Counted from the first letter of the stretch, positions 1 through 7,381 are shown. The stretch is 13,722 nt of DNA from Chlamydiales bacterium (GCA_009937555.1 JAACFD010000023.1:1-13722), one strand, 5' to 3'. The notes: generated by a model from the letters alone, not told the origin. Numbers and translations: made by a program.

Positions 1-18
1 GCCCTTACTACAAAAAAG

Positions 19-2631
19 CTAGTTAATAGTTTTGAATGTGATACTTTCCTGTCCAGAGCTCAAAGCTACTTTAGTATTTTCTTTAACTTCGCCGGATAGG
101 ATGGCGCTTGATAAAGGGTTTACCACTTTTTGCTGGATAAGTCTTTTGAGAGGTCTTGCACCATATAGAGGATCATAACCTTCATCAGATAGGTCAGCTA
201 GGCTTTTTTCATCCCAGCTTAGTGTAATGTTACGCTCTTGTAGCCTTTTGGCTACTTGCTGTAGCTGGATTTCTGTTATTTTAAGCATATCAGATTTACG
301 TAGAGGTAAGAAAGGGATGACTTCGTCAATACGGTTTAAAAACTCAGGTTTGAAATAGCTTTTTAAAAGAGGGTCAATAACTGACATAACCTCTTCTTGC
401 ATCACTTCATGTGATCCAGAAGATTCTGTTAGTTTTTCTAAAACTTTTTCAGAACCTAGGTTAGAAGTCATGATGAAAAGAGCATTTTTACAGTTGATAG
501 TCCTTCCTTTGCTGTCAGTAATACGTCCATCGTCAAAGATTTGAAGTAAGATATTAAAAACATCTGGGTGAGCTTTTTCAATCTCATCTAATAGAACAAT
601 AGAGTAAGGGCTTCTGCGAATAGCTTCTGTTAATTGACCTCCCTCATCGTGTCCTACATATCCAGGAGGAGAACCTATTAACTTAGAGACGCTGTGCTTT
701 TCCATATATTCAGACATATCTAATCGAATAATAGCCTCTTCTTTATTAAAAAGTTGATTGGCTAATGATTTAGTTAATTCAGTTTTTCCTACTCCTGTTG
801 GGCCTAAAAATAGAAAGCATCCAAGTGGTTTAGATGGGTCATTTAGTCCTGCTCTAGACCTTCTAATCGCTTCGGAAACTGCATAGAGGGCATGGTCTTG
901 ACCCACTACTTTCTTCTCTAGTTCCTTCTCTAGTGATAACAGGCTCTTAGCTTCACTTTTGAGTAGTTTTTGCACAGGAATCTGTGTCCATTTAGAAATG
1001 ATTTCTGCAATAAGTTGCTCATCTACTTCTTCTTTAAGTAATCGTTCTGGCTGCTCTTCTAAACTTATCTGGGCAGTGGCCATTTCCTTTTCAACTTCAG
1101 GGATTTTGCTGTATTTTAACTCCGCTACACGGTTGTAGTCAGCTTTGCGCTCAGCTTCTTCTTGTTGAAACTTAAGCTGCTCCAAAAGGTTTTTCTTATC
1201 ATTTAGGTTGTGAATAAGGGACTTTTCTTTTTCCCACTTTTGCTTAAGCTGTTGAAGTTTTTCCTTCTCTTTAGCGATTTCTTCAGAGAGTTTTCTCATT
1301 TCATTAGAGTCGTCTGCTTCGGCTCCTTTTTCTCTTCTGATAGCTTCTTGTTTCACATTTAACTGAGAGATTTTGCGTTCAATACGATCAATTGGTAGTG
1401 GCAGTGAGCCAATTTGCATACGTATTAAAGAGGCAGCTTCATCGATTAAGTCAATAGCCTTGTCAGGGAGTTGACGGTCACTAATATAACGAGTGGATAG
1501 GTGTACAGCTGCTTGGAGTGCATTTTCTGTGATACGCACGCCATGAAATACCTCATAGCGTTCTTTTAATCCTCGCATGATTGTAAGCGCATCTTCAACA
1601 CTAGGTTCTTTTACTAAGATAGGTTGAAAACGCCTTTCTAAAGCGGCGTCTTTCTCAATATATTTACGATATTCATTTAAAGTGGTAGCGCCTATGCAAT
1701 GCAAAGTTCCTCTTGATAGAGCAGGTTTTAGTAAGTTTGCAGCATCCATGGCGCCATCTGTTGCACCAGCTCCTACTAGAGTGTGCACCTCGTCGATAAA
1801 TAAGATAACTTGACCTTCACTTGATTCTACTTCTTTTAGGATGCTTTTTAACCTTTCTTCGAATTCGCCGCGAAACTTAGTTCCGGCAATTAAAGACCCC
1901 ATATCAAGAGCAAAAAGCTGTTTGCTCTTTAGGCTATCTGGAACATCTTTTTGATAAATTCTATGAGCCAAGCCTTCTGCAATAGCTGTTTTACCAACGC
2001 CAGGTTCACCAATTAAAATGGGGTTATTCTTAGTTTTTCTGGAGAGGACCTGTATGGTACGTCTAATTTCCTCATCACGACCTATCACAGGTTCTAATTT
2101 ACCCTGAGCAGCAAGTTGAGTTAAGTTTTTACAAAACTTGCCCAGTGCATCAAAAGATGCTTCTTGGCTAGGGGAGTTAAGTTTTTGCTTACCTCTTAGA
2201 GACTGGATATGAGATTCCACTTCACTTTCTTTAATTCCAAGTTTTTTAAACCAGCTTTTAATAGGTTCAAAGCCGCAGTGACTATATGATAGAAATAAAT
2301 GGTCTACTCCCACATAACTATCCTGCCATTTTTGAGATAAAACATTTGCTTGAACAAGCAGGGTCTGTAAGTTTTGTGAACTTTTAGGAGCTTCTATTCC
2401 AGAAGAGAAACTAGCGAGGGATTCAAGTTTTTGTTCTAGCTCTTCTTCTAGTTTTTGCACTTCTAGCTTTGAAGCAAAGTGACTTAATAGTTCAAAAAAG
2501 TAGCCTTCCTTATTTTCTAGAAAAGCTTTTAATAGATGATGTTCAGTAAGTTCAGTGTGCTTGTTACTTTGTGCTATAACCAGTGCTTGCTCTACAGCTT
2601 GCTGAGCTTGGTCGGTAAAATTTTGTGTCAT
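19..2631 (-). CDS. clpB: ClpB protein disaggregase (Hsp100 AAA+ chaperone)
   Basis: An 870-residue hexameric AAA+ ATPase that, with the DnaK system, pulls polypeptides out of aggregates in the cytoplasm. Seen in order: a Clp N-domain (about 1-145) with the usual opening helix; NBD1 with Walker A GEPGVGKT (208-215), Walker B ILFIDE (276-281), arginine fingers in LERRF (331-335) and a pore loop GTKFRGEFEER (250-260, Phe where Tyr is usual); a long charged coiled-coil middle domain (about 405-530) that separates ClpB from ClpA/ClpC; NBD2 with Walker A GPTGVGKT (610-617), Walker B VLLDE (679-683), pore loop GYVG (657-660) and sensor-2 GARPLKR (824-830). Length fits the family (E. coli ClpB is 857). 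All catalytic residues are present and there is no ClpP-binding loop. The ATG has a perfect AGGAGG (2641-2636) 4 nt upstream. It lies 137 nt behind the adenosyltransferase gene on the same strand, with a CIRCE-like operator between, so heat-shock control by HrcA is likely. Confidence 0.98.
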   Translation of the reverse strand: MTQNFTDQAQQAVEQALVIAQSNKHTELTEHHLLKAFLENKEGYFFELLSHFASKLEVQKLEEELEQKLESLASFSSGIEAPKSSQNLQTLLVQANVLSQKWQDSYVGVDHLFLSYSHCGFEPIKSWFKKLGIKESEVESHIQSLRGKQKLNSPSQEASFDALGKFCKNLTQLAAQGKLEPVIGRDEEIRRTIQVLSRKTKNNPILIGEPGVGKTAIAEGLAHRIYQKDVPDSLKSKQLFALDMGSLIAGTKFRGEFEERLKSILKEVESSEGQVILFIDEVHTLVGAGATDGAMDAANLLKPALSRGTLHCIGATTLNEYRKYIEKDAALERRFQPILVKEPSVEDALTIMRGLKERYEVFHGVRITENALQAAVHLSTRYISDRQLPDKAIDLIDEAASLIRMQIGSLPLPIDRIERKISQLNVKQEAIRREKGAEADDSNEMRKLSEEIAKEKEKLQQLKQKWEKEKSLIHNLNDKKNLLEQLKFQQEEAERKADYNRVAELKYSKIPEVEKEMATAQISLEEQPERLLKEEVDEQLIAEIISKWTQIPVQKLLKSEAKSLLSLEKELEKKVVGQDHALYAVSEAIRRSRAGLNDPSKPLGCFLFLGPTGVGKTELTKSLANQLFNKEEAIIRLDMSEYMEKHSVSKLIGSPPGYVGHDEGGQLTEAIRRSPYSIVLLDEIEKAHPDVFNILLQIFDDGRITDSKGRTINCKNALFIMTSNLGSEKVLEKLTESSGSHEVMQEEVMSVIDPLLKSYFKPEFLNRIDEVIPFLPLRKSDMLKITEIQLQQVAKRLQERNITLSWDEKSLADLSDEGYDPLYGARPLKRLIQQKVVNPLSSAILSGEVKENTKVALSSGQESITFKTIN

Positions 2632-2673
2632 GTTGCCTCCTAATGGTAGAGAAACTACCTATTTTTTAAAGGT

Positions 2674-2704
2674 TTAGACTATTTTGTTTGTTTTTCTAGT
2701 CTAA
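2674..2704 (-). repeat. Perfect 8-bp inverted repeat in the clpB leader
   Basis: TTAGACTA (2674-2681) and TAGTCTAA (2697-2704) are exact reverse complements around a 15-nt spacer that is A-rich on the minus strand. It directly abuts the CIRCE element. If transcription starts upstream it would fold as a hairpin in the clpB leader; if it starts near 2697 it can only act as a DNA site. A smaller hairpin, GGTAG/CTACC (2645-2649 and 2655-2659), follows 3 nt before the Shine-Dalgarno. No U-tract follows either repeat, so neither looks like a terminator. Confidence 0.55.
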
Positions 2705-2733
2705 TATTAGCAGTCTCGGTATTTAATTGCTAA
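2704..2733 (-). promoter_or_regulatory. Possible clpB promoter overlapping the CIRCE element
   Basis: On the minus strand TTAGCA (2733-2728) could serve as -35 and TAATAT (2709-2704) as -10, with an 18-nt spacer. Each hexamer matches consensus at 4 of 6 positions. HrcA bound to CIRCE would then occlude polymerase directly. The match is weak, and a start upstream of CIRCE inside the adenosyltransferase 3' end cannot be excluded. Confidence 0.35.
2707..2733 (-). promoter_or_regulatory. CIRCE-like HrcA operator upstream of clpB
   Basis: Read on the minus strand this is TTAGCAATT, 9 nt, GACTGCTAA. It matches the CIRCE consensus TTAGCACTC-N9-GAGTGCTAA at 15 of 18 arm positions with exactly the 9-nt spacer. 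It ends 75 nt upstream of the clpB ATG. CIRCE is the binding site of the heat-shock repressor HrcA, which chlamydiae use for the dnaK and groE operons. Its position before a chaperone gene makes the assignment credible. HrcA is not in the window, so binding is inferred. Confidence 0.75.
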
Positions 2734-2744
2734 TTTTTATGTTT

Positions 2745-2752
2745 TTAGGAGG
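2745..2752 (-). other. Anti-Shine-Dalgarno-like stretch facing the clpB ribosome site
   Basis: The minus-strand RNA would read CCUCCUAA here, an exact 8-nt complement of UUAGGAGG at 2643-2636, which is the clpB Shine-Dalgarno. The stretch lies upstream of CIRCE. Only transcripts reading through from the adenosyltransferase gene would contain both partners. Sequestration of the ribosome site in such transcripts is a hypothesis. Confidence 0.35.
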
Positions 2753-2768
2753 AATATTTACTAATTCT

Positions 2769-3305
2769 TTAAAAAACAACAGGTGTTTCTATTTGATTCT
2801 CTAAGTGATTGCAGTAGCGAGCTAGTGTAAAAAGATAGTCAGAAAGCCTATTTAAATAGGCGCAGACTTCGCTTTTGCACTTCAGATCTGACTCGTCTAT
2901 TTTACAGTATAAGCGCTCAGATTCTCGGCAAGAGCAGCGAGCAACATGCAGCTGAGTAGCAGCCAAGCTTCCAGAAGGAAGAATAAAGTTTCTCAATTTA
3001 GGCAAAGCCTCATCTTTTTGATCGATCCAAGTCTCTATAGAGGAGGTTGCACCACTGTTGAAGTAAGTTGTATCTGAAACGCTATCAGCAGCTATGGCAA
3101 AAAGATCTTTTTGTATTTGCTCAAGCTCCTCTACGATAGAGATAAGAGCTGCATTTGATTTTATATAAACGAGAGCTTGTCCTAGTAAGCTATTTAGCAT
3201 ATCTAAAGAGCCGTAAAAGGATATGACGGGATGGTCTTTACGGAGCTTTTTACCATTAAAAAGCATGGTATGACCTTCATCACCTTTTTTGGTATATATT
3301 TTCAT
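2769..3305 (-). CDS. PduO-type ATP:cob(I)alamin adenosyltransferase
   Basis: A 178-residue cytoplasmic enzyme of the PduO/MMAB family, which transfers the adenosyl group of ATP to cob(I)alamin to make coenzyme B12. Seen: the N-terminal ATP-binding strand IYTKKGDEGHT (3-13), the helix YGSLDMLNS (31-39, family consensus is DELN), FILPSGS (107-113), the core helix ARCSCRESER (122-131) and the closing YLNRLSDYLFTLAR (150-163). Asp35, Arg123, Arg127 and Glu130 line up with residues of the family active site. Residue 128 is Glu where the family usually has a second Arg (R-R-A-E-R). It begins 10 nt after the stop of the upstream symporter gene, with a modest AGGTG before the ATG, so the two are probably cotranscribed. 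No B12 synthesis, uptake or B12-dependent enzyme gene is nearby, so its client is unknown from this window. Confidence 0.9.
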   Translation of the reverse strand: MKIYTKKGDEGHTMLFNGKKLRKDHPVISFYGSLDMLNSLLGQALVYIKSNAALISIVEELEQIQKDLFAIAADSVSDTTYFNSGATSSIETWIDQKDEALPKLRNFILPSGSLAATQLHVARCSCRESERLYCKIDESDLKCKSEVCAYLNRLSDYLFTLARYCNHLENQIETPVVF

Positions 3306-3315
3306 GCAATGACAC

Positions 3316-4647
3316 CTAGTTCAGTTCAAGGTACTCTTTACTATCAGCTATCAGTTCTTTAGATAGCGCAATAATACCTAGCACATTTGAAATAAGCATA
3401 ACAGAAATAAAAAAGTCTGCAAGTAGCCAAACTAGTTCAGCTTTAAGAAGGGCTCCAAGAGGAATAATAAGAATGAATATAAGTTTAAAACGTTTAATGA
3501 ACTTATCTTTAAATAAGTAAAACAGGACTTTTTCTGCACAGGTATACCAAGCAATAATAGTGGTGAATGCAAAAAAGAACAGGGATAGGGTAACAATATG
3601 GCCTGCCTGAGTAGAGTTGAAGGCATTAGAAAAAGCCCAGACGCACATATTAGTACTTTGTTCGCCGCAAGCATAAGCTCCACTTACCATAAGTACTAGA
3701 AAAGTTAAGCTACAGATGATCATCACGACTAATGGGGCCATCATAGCAATCACACCCTCTATAATAGGGTTCTCTGTTTTCACTCCTGACTGTAGTACTG
3801 AAGCAATACCTATTCCAGCATCTGTAGCGAAAACACCTCTTTCAAAACCAACGCTAATCGCTTTCATAATTCCATAGCCAAGTAGTCCGGATGCAGCAGC
3901 ATTAAAGTTAACAGAAGAGAGAATAATAAGCTTAATAGAGGGTAAAATGTTATGTGAGTTTTGCCATAAAATAAACAAACAGCAACTGAGATATAAGGCT
4001 GTCATAAATGGCACAACAAGAGTGACAGCTCTTATGATACGTCTTGCGCCTCCTAGTATGACAATACCAATAAAAACTGCCATACCTAAACCGAAATAGA
4101 TGCTAGGAATACCCATCTGAGTAGCTGGTAGTGCAATAGAGTTTACCTGCACAAGGTTACCTACAGTGAGCGCACAAAAAAGCGCACTAAAAGCAAATAG
4201 ACTGGCTAGTTTTTTCCAGCCAAGTGCATGGTGTAGGTAGTACATAGGACCCCCGACATAACTACCTTGTTCAGTTTGTTCGCGGTATTTAAGCCCAAGC
4301 ACACATCCAGCATACTTAATGATAGCTCCTAAAAAAGCCATTAACCACATCCATGGTAGCGCACCAGGCCCACCTGTAGTCAGGGCTACTGCCATGCCTG
4401 AAATATTGCCTGTCCCTAAGTTTCCAGCTAAAACTGTTAAAAGTGCTTCAAAGCTAGAAATATGTTTCTTGCAACCGCGCTTTTTTTTCCCAAGAAGATG
4501 CAAAAAACCTTCTTTGAATAAGGTAAGCTGGATGGGCCCTAAAATAACACTAAGGTATAAGCCAAGCGCTATGATTAAAGGGAAAATAACAAAAGAGGCG
4601 ATAAGGTAATTTGCTGATTCTAAGCAGGTGCTTAAGTGTTCTAGCAT
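3316..4647 (-). CDS. AGCS-family alanine/glycine:cation symporter
   Basis: An inner-membrane sodium- or proton-coupled amino acid carrier of the AGCS (DagA) family, 443 residues with about ten hydrophobic segments. Numbered from the chosen start, family signatures are GNLGTGNISG (75-84), GGPGALPWMW (92-101), YVGGPMYYL (130-138) and GFERGVFATDAGIG (267-280). Several usually fixed positions differ. The family's SNEAG appears as ATDAG, the acidic residue after KYA is Gly, and the Asp of the later D-T-I/V segment is missing, so substrate or ion preference may have shifted. I chose the ATG at 4647, which has a GGA 5 nt upstream. An in-frame TTG at 4656 would add three residues but has no ribosome site. 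A near-consensus promoter lies about 37 nt upstream. It is the first gene of a likely operon with the adenosyltransferase. Confidence 0.9.
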   Translation of the reverse strand: MLEHLSTCLESANYLIASFVIFPLIIALGLYLSVILGPIQLTLFKEGFLHLLGKKKRGCKKHISSFEALLTVLAGNLGTGNISGMAVALTTGGPGALPWMWLMAFLGAIIKYAGCVLGLKYREQTEQGSYVGGPMYYLHHALGWKKLASLFAFSALFCALTVGNLVQVNSIALPATQMGIPSIYFGLGMAVFIGIVILGGARRIIRAVTLVVPFMTALYLSCCLFILWQNSHNILPSIKLIILSSVNFNAAASGLLGYGIMKAISVGFERGVFATDAGIGIASVLQSGVKTENPIIEGVIAMMAPLVVMIICSLTFLVLMVSGAYACGEQSTNMCVWAFSNAFNSTQAGHIVTLSLFFFAFTTIIAWYTCAEKVLFYLFKDKFIKRFKLIFILIIPLGALLKAELVWLLADFFISVMLISNVLGIIALSKELIADSKEYLELN

Positions 4648-4683
4648 ATGTTCCAATGCGATTAATTTTTAAGAGAAAAGCCC

Positions 4684-4712
4684 ATTATAGAAAAAATAGA
4701 TCTAAATTTCAA
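4684..4712 (-). promoter_or_regulatory. Sigma70-type promoter for the symporter operon
   Basis: On the minus strand: -35 TTGAAA (4712-4707, 5 of 6), a 17-nt spacer and -10 TATAAT (4689-4684, 6 of 6). Transcription would start near 4677 and give a roughly 30-nt leader. This is the best promoter match in the window, recognisable by the major chlamydial sigma factor. Confidence 0.8.
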
Positions 4713-4715
4713 AGA

Positions 4716-4738
4716 GCTTTTTATAGGGCTTTTTATAG
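4716..4738. repeat. Tandem direct repeat next to the symporter -35 box
   Basis: GCTTTTTATAG occurs twice (4716-4726 and 4728-4738) with a 12-bp period, beginning 4 bp upstream of the -35 box of the symporter promoter. Being AT-rich and close to one helical turn apart, it could be an UP element or a two-site operator. No known regulator motif is recognised. Confidence 0.5.
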
Positions 4739-4819
4739 CTTCCTTAATGAGCATAAGATTTTTTTTGAAAATTAGGGTATTTACTTCAAAGGTCTTAAGG
4801 TAGCTAGAAAGCTAAGTAA

Positions 4820-4848
4820 TTGTGAAAATTTACGTCATTTGATACATA
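4820..4848 (+). promoter_or_regulatory. Weak candidate promoter for the cation exchanger
   Basis: TTGTGA (4820-4825), 17 nt, TACATA (4843-4848), 27 nt before the exchanger ATG. Matches are 4 of 6 and 3 of 6. Just upstream is a short palindrome, TAGCT-AGAA-AGCTA (4801-4814). The exchanger needs a promoter in this divergent gap and this is the best placed one, but the fit is poor. Confidence 0.3.
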
Positions 4849-4875
4849 CAAAGCTATTACATTAAGTGAGTAAGC

Positions 4876-5853
4876 ATGTTATTAATTTTACTTAAGATTT
4901 TTTTTGGTGGTATTTTCTGTCTATATATGGGGGGAGAGACCCTTGTAAAAGTAGCTACAAACTTTGCCATGTCATTAAGAATAAGCCCTGTAGTTATAGG
5001 TCTTACTTTTGTAGCCTGGAGTACTTCAATGCCTGAAGGTGTCTCTTCTTTAATGGCACAGTTTTATGGGGAGAAAGGAGATATAGCTGTTGGGAATATT
5101 ATTGGGTCAAATATAGCTAACCTTAGTTTTGTCCTGGGAGCTTCTGTTTTTGTATGTCCCATTAAAGTAGTTGAGCGTGTTAAGCATCGGGATATGCCGA
5201 TTATGCTAGCGGCCACCGGCTTTGTCTTTGCTATTCTTTTATTTTCACAGGGACTATTAGGCAGAGTACTATCTTTTGTAATTTTTCTAAGTTTTTTAGT
5301 TTACCTATTTTTACAACTTAAGCATGCAAGGGAGTTAGAGTCTTCTGATGAAGAGCACTTACAATCAGACTTGCAAAGTGAATTTAGAGAGGGAGAGCAA
5401 GATTTTGTTTCTCAAGGGGTCAATCTTTCTTTAGCTATACTCCTACTAGTTGGGGGAAGCTACTTTTTAGTAGATGGTGCAGTAGCTTTAGCTCAGCTAA
5501 TGGGAATGTCAGAAAGAGTTATAGGACTGACTATCGTGGCACTGGGTAGCTCAGCACCAGAATTGGCTACTTCTTTAGTAGCAGCATTCAGAGGGCATGG
5601 AGATGACTTTTCTCTAGGAGGATTGATAGGGTCCAATGTGTTTAACTTACTGTTTATCTTAGGAATGGTTGGAATATTCTTTCCGCTAAACTATTCTATG
5701 GAACTGGTTTACTGGGATTCGCTTTGGATGATTGCTATTACCTTATTGTTTAGGTATATGGTGATAAAAAAAGAGCGTCTAGGGCACAAAGAAGGGGTAA
5801 TTTTCTTAGGATTTTACGCTGCTTATCTTACTAGCCTATTTTTTGTTAAATAA
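4876..5853 (+). CDS. CaCA-family Na+/Ca2+ (cation) exchanger
   Basis: A 325-residue inner-membrane antiporter of the YrbG-like branch of the Ca2+:cation antiporter family, expected to extrude Ca2+ in exchange for Na+ or H+. The two inverted alpha repeats are clear. Repeat one has GLTFVAWSTSMPEG (42-55) and GNIIGSN (73-79); repeat two has GLTIVALGSSAPEL (217-230) and GLIGSN (249-254). The ion-binding acidic residues Glu54 and Glu229, each after a Pro, and their neighbouring Ser/Thr are present. About ten membrane segments flank a hydrophilic acidic loop (about 150-178), the usual midpoint. Length is normal. The ATG lacks a good Shine-Dalgarno. Its 3' end overlaps the convergent gene by 8 bp. 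Ion specificity cannot be read from sequence. Confidence 0.9.
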   Translation: MLLILLKIFFGGIFCLYMGGETLVKVATNFAMSLRISPVVIGLTFVAWSTSMPEGVSSLMAQFYGEKGDIAVGNIIGSNIANLSFVLGASVFVCPIKVVERVKHRDMPIMLAATGFVFAILLFSQGLLGRVLSFVIFLSFLVYLFLQLKHARELESSDEEHLQSDLQSEFREGEQDFVSQGVNLSLAILLLVGGSYFLVDGAVALAQLMGMSERVIGLTIVALGSSAPELATSLVAAFRGHGDDFSLGGLIGSNVFNLLFILGMVGIFFPLNYSMELVYWDSLWMIAITLLFRYMVIKKERLGHKEGVIFLGFYAAYLTSLFFVK

Positions 5854-7381
5854 GAGGCCAGAATCTCCTTATTTCCATTCTTAGATCTTTTAACTCATTG
5901 TCAACCGTTTCAAGGTTAACAAGCTCGCTAAGCTTTTGGAACTGCTTGGCGGCAAGAGCTATGTTGCCTCTTGAGTAGTAAAGTTGGGTTAAAAGGAAGT
6001 TAGCGCTAACATCTTTAGGCTCTAGTTTAAGGTATTCTTCGAAATAATGAATTGCGTCTTTGTAGTGATATTGCTTAAGAGCAAGGTAGGCAAGGTTAGC
6101 TAGTGTAGAGTGCACATAAGGCTTAGACTGTTGCAGCTGCTTTAAATTTTCTAATCTCTTGTCTAAACCTTCTAGCTTATCATCTTCAAGGTCAATAAGA
6201 ATTTCTAGGTCTTTTTTAGTTAATTTAAATTGGTAGCTTTCCTTGGCGAGCAGAGAGGGGTAGTAGGTATTTTCTTGGGGCTTATCAACAACTTCTTTAA
6301 GCAGCTTATAAGCGCTTTTATAATCTTCAAGCATGATGTGCTGATAGGCTTTAAACTCCTTGGCAAGACCTTTTTGCTCAAGGTATAAAAGAGCACTTTC
6401 ATACTCCTTTAAGGCTTTTTTATAATGCTTCTGTTTCCAGAAAGTGGAAGCTCGATTCATATGGCTTAAGCCAACCACCTCTTTGATATTAACAGTCTGC
6501 TGCTTTTTAATATTCACGTTAAAGTAGGTTCGGTCTGGTAGGTTAGTGCCTCTAGCAGTAGTTTCAATATTTAAGTGTCTGTCCTCTCCCAAATAGCGTA
6601 AATAGATATGCCCAGGAGGGATTACAATTTCAAGAGGGATATCAAGTCTTTGAGCTAGGCTTAAATATAGTACACAAACTCCAAGACAAACACCTTCCTT
6701 ACTATCCACTACTGCAGGCAAGAAGGTGTAAGTATCAATATTCTCCTTATAAAGAGAGTCAGGAGGAAAGCGAAACCTTAACTCATGAAATAAGTAGTTA
6801 TTCAGTGTGAGAATTAAATCTTTGTGCTCTTTTGTAGGGGACTGAAATAAGACATTAAGAGCCATTAGGTCTAAGATAAAATCATAGTGAGCTTTGAGAT
6901 TTTGTTGCTCTTCTTCGTTTTCTACATGGCTAAAGATAAGAGCAGTGCTTAAATCAACCTCTTTATGTGACAGAGAGAGAATATCATTTAGGTTCTTGGC
7001 TTGGTAACCTTTCAGTTTTCGGTTAGCAAAAGGGAGTGAGAGTGTTTTTGGAGGTGATTTTTTTTCATTTGTCTCAGCCAAGCCTAAGACAAAATGGTTA
7101 ATCTCATTTAAACTTAACAAGAAATCTTCTTCTATTGAGTTTTCAAAGTCTATGTCTAAGTGTTCTTTAAACATACCTTTAATTAGCTCTAAGCTTTGCT
7201 TACCTTCTTCAGTTTCAGGGTATAGACAATAAAAAGAAGCTAGTTGATTTAATGACTTAGGGTTAAGCTGGCTGTAGAGAATCTGAGTTTTATCAATAAG
7301 CTTAGGTGAGCTATAAAGTATAGTGCTACTTATAAGTAAGCAAAGGTAAAGCAAAAGTTTTAATTTAGGCTTAGCTGTCAT
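5846..7381 (-). CDS. Exported SirB1-type transglutaminase-like protein with TPR repeats
   Basis: A 511-residue protein of unknown substrate. The N-terminus has a lysine-rich start, a hydrophobic run (about 9-22) and SSTILYSSP, which reads as a signal peptide, so it probably acts outside the inner membrane. Residues 160-290 match the SirB1/Transglut_core2 fold: KEGVCLGVCVLYLSLAQRL (228-246), IPPGHIYLRY (254-263) and LNIETTARG (270-278). Cys232, His258 and an acidic or Asn partner (Glu273 or Asn271) would form a papain-like triad. TPR-like helical repeats follow at about 306-340 and 424-490; the clearest is YHYKDAIHYFEEYLKLEP (438-455). The first ATG is the only reasonable start but has no visible ribosome site. 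It faces ntt divergently. Whether it is a protease, transamidase or an inactive scaffold is not shown; the intact Cys and His favour activity. Confidence 0.8.
   Translation of the reverse strand: MTAKPKLKLLLYLCLLISSTILYSSPKLIDKTQILYSQLNPKSLNQLASFYCLYPETEEGKQSLELIKGMFKEHLDIDFENSIEEDFLLSLNEINHFVLGLAETNEKKSPPKTLSLPFANRKLKGYQAKNLNDILSLSHKEVDLSTALIFSHVENEEEQQNLKAHYDFILDLMALNVLFQSPTKEHKDLILTLNNYLFHELRFRFPPDSLYKENIDTYTFLPAVVDSKEGVCLGVCVLYLSLAQRLDIPLEIVIPPGHIYLRYLGEDRHLNIETTARGTNLPDRTYFNVNIKKQQTVNIKEVVGLSHMNRASTFWKQKHYKKALKEYESALLYLEQKGLAKEFKAYQHIMLEDYKSAYKLLKEVVDKPQENTYYPSLLAKESYQFKLTKKDLEILIDLEDDKLEGLDKRLENLKQLQQSKPYVHSTLANLAYLALKQYHYKDAIHYFEEYLKLEPKDVSANFLLTQLYYSRGNIALAAKQFQKLSELVNLETVDNELKDLRMEIRRFWPLI

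Noticed and set aside
2745..2752. TTAGGAGG on the plus strand as a ribosome site for a rightward gene
   Set aside because: No ATG, GTG or TTG follows at usable distance and no rightward coding frame exists there.
4319..4609. A 96-codon open frame on the plus strand inside the symporter gene
   Set aside because: It lies wholly antisense to a gene with clear family signatures, and its product shows no recognisable domain.
4764..4790. TTTGAA/TTCAAA inverted repeat in the divergent gap as a terminator or operator
   Set aside because: A 6-bp AT-rich repeat with a 15-nt spacer is expected by chance, and no gene ends here.
4657..4875. Possible tRNA or riboswitch in the divergent gap
   Set aside because: No cloverleaf or known aptamer motif was found by reading both strands; only promoter-like and repeat sequences are visible.
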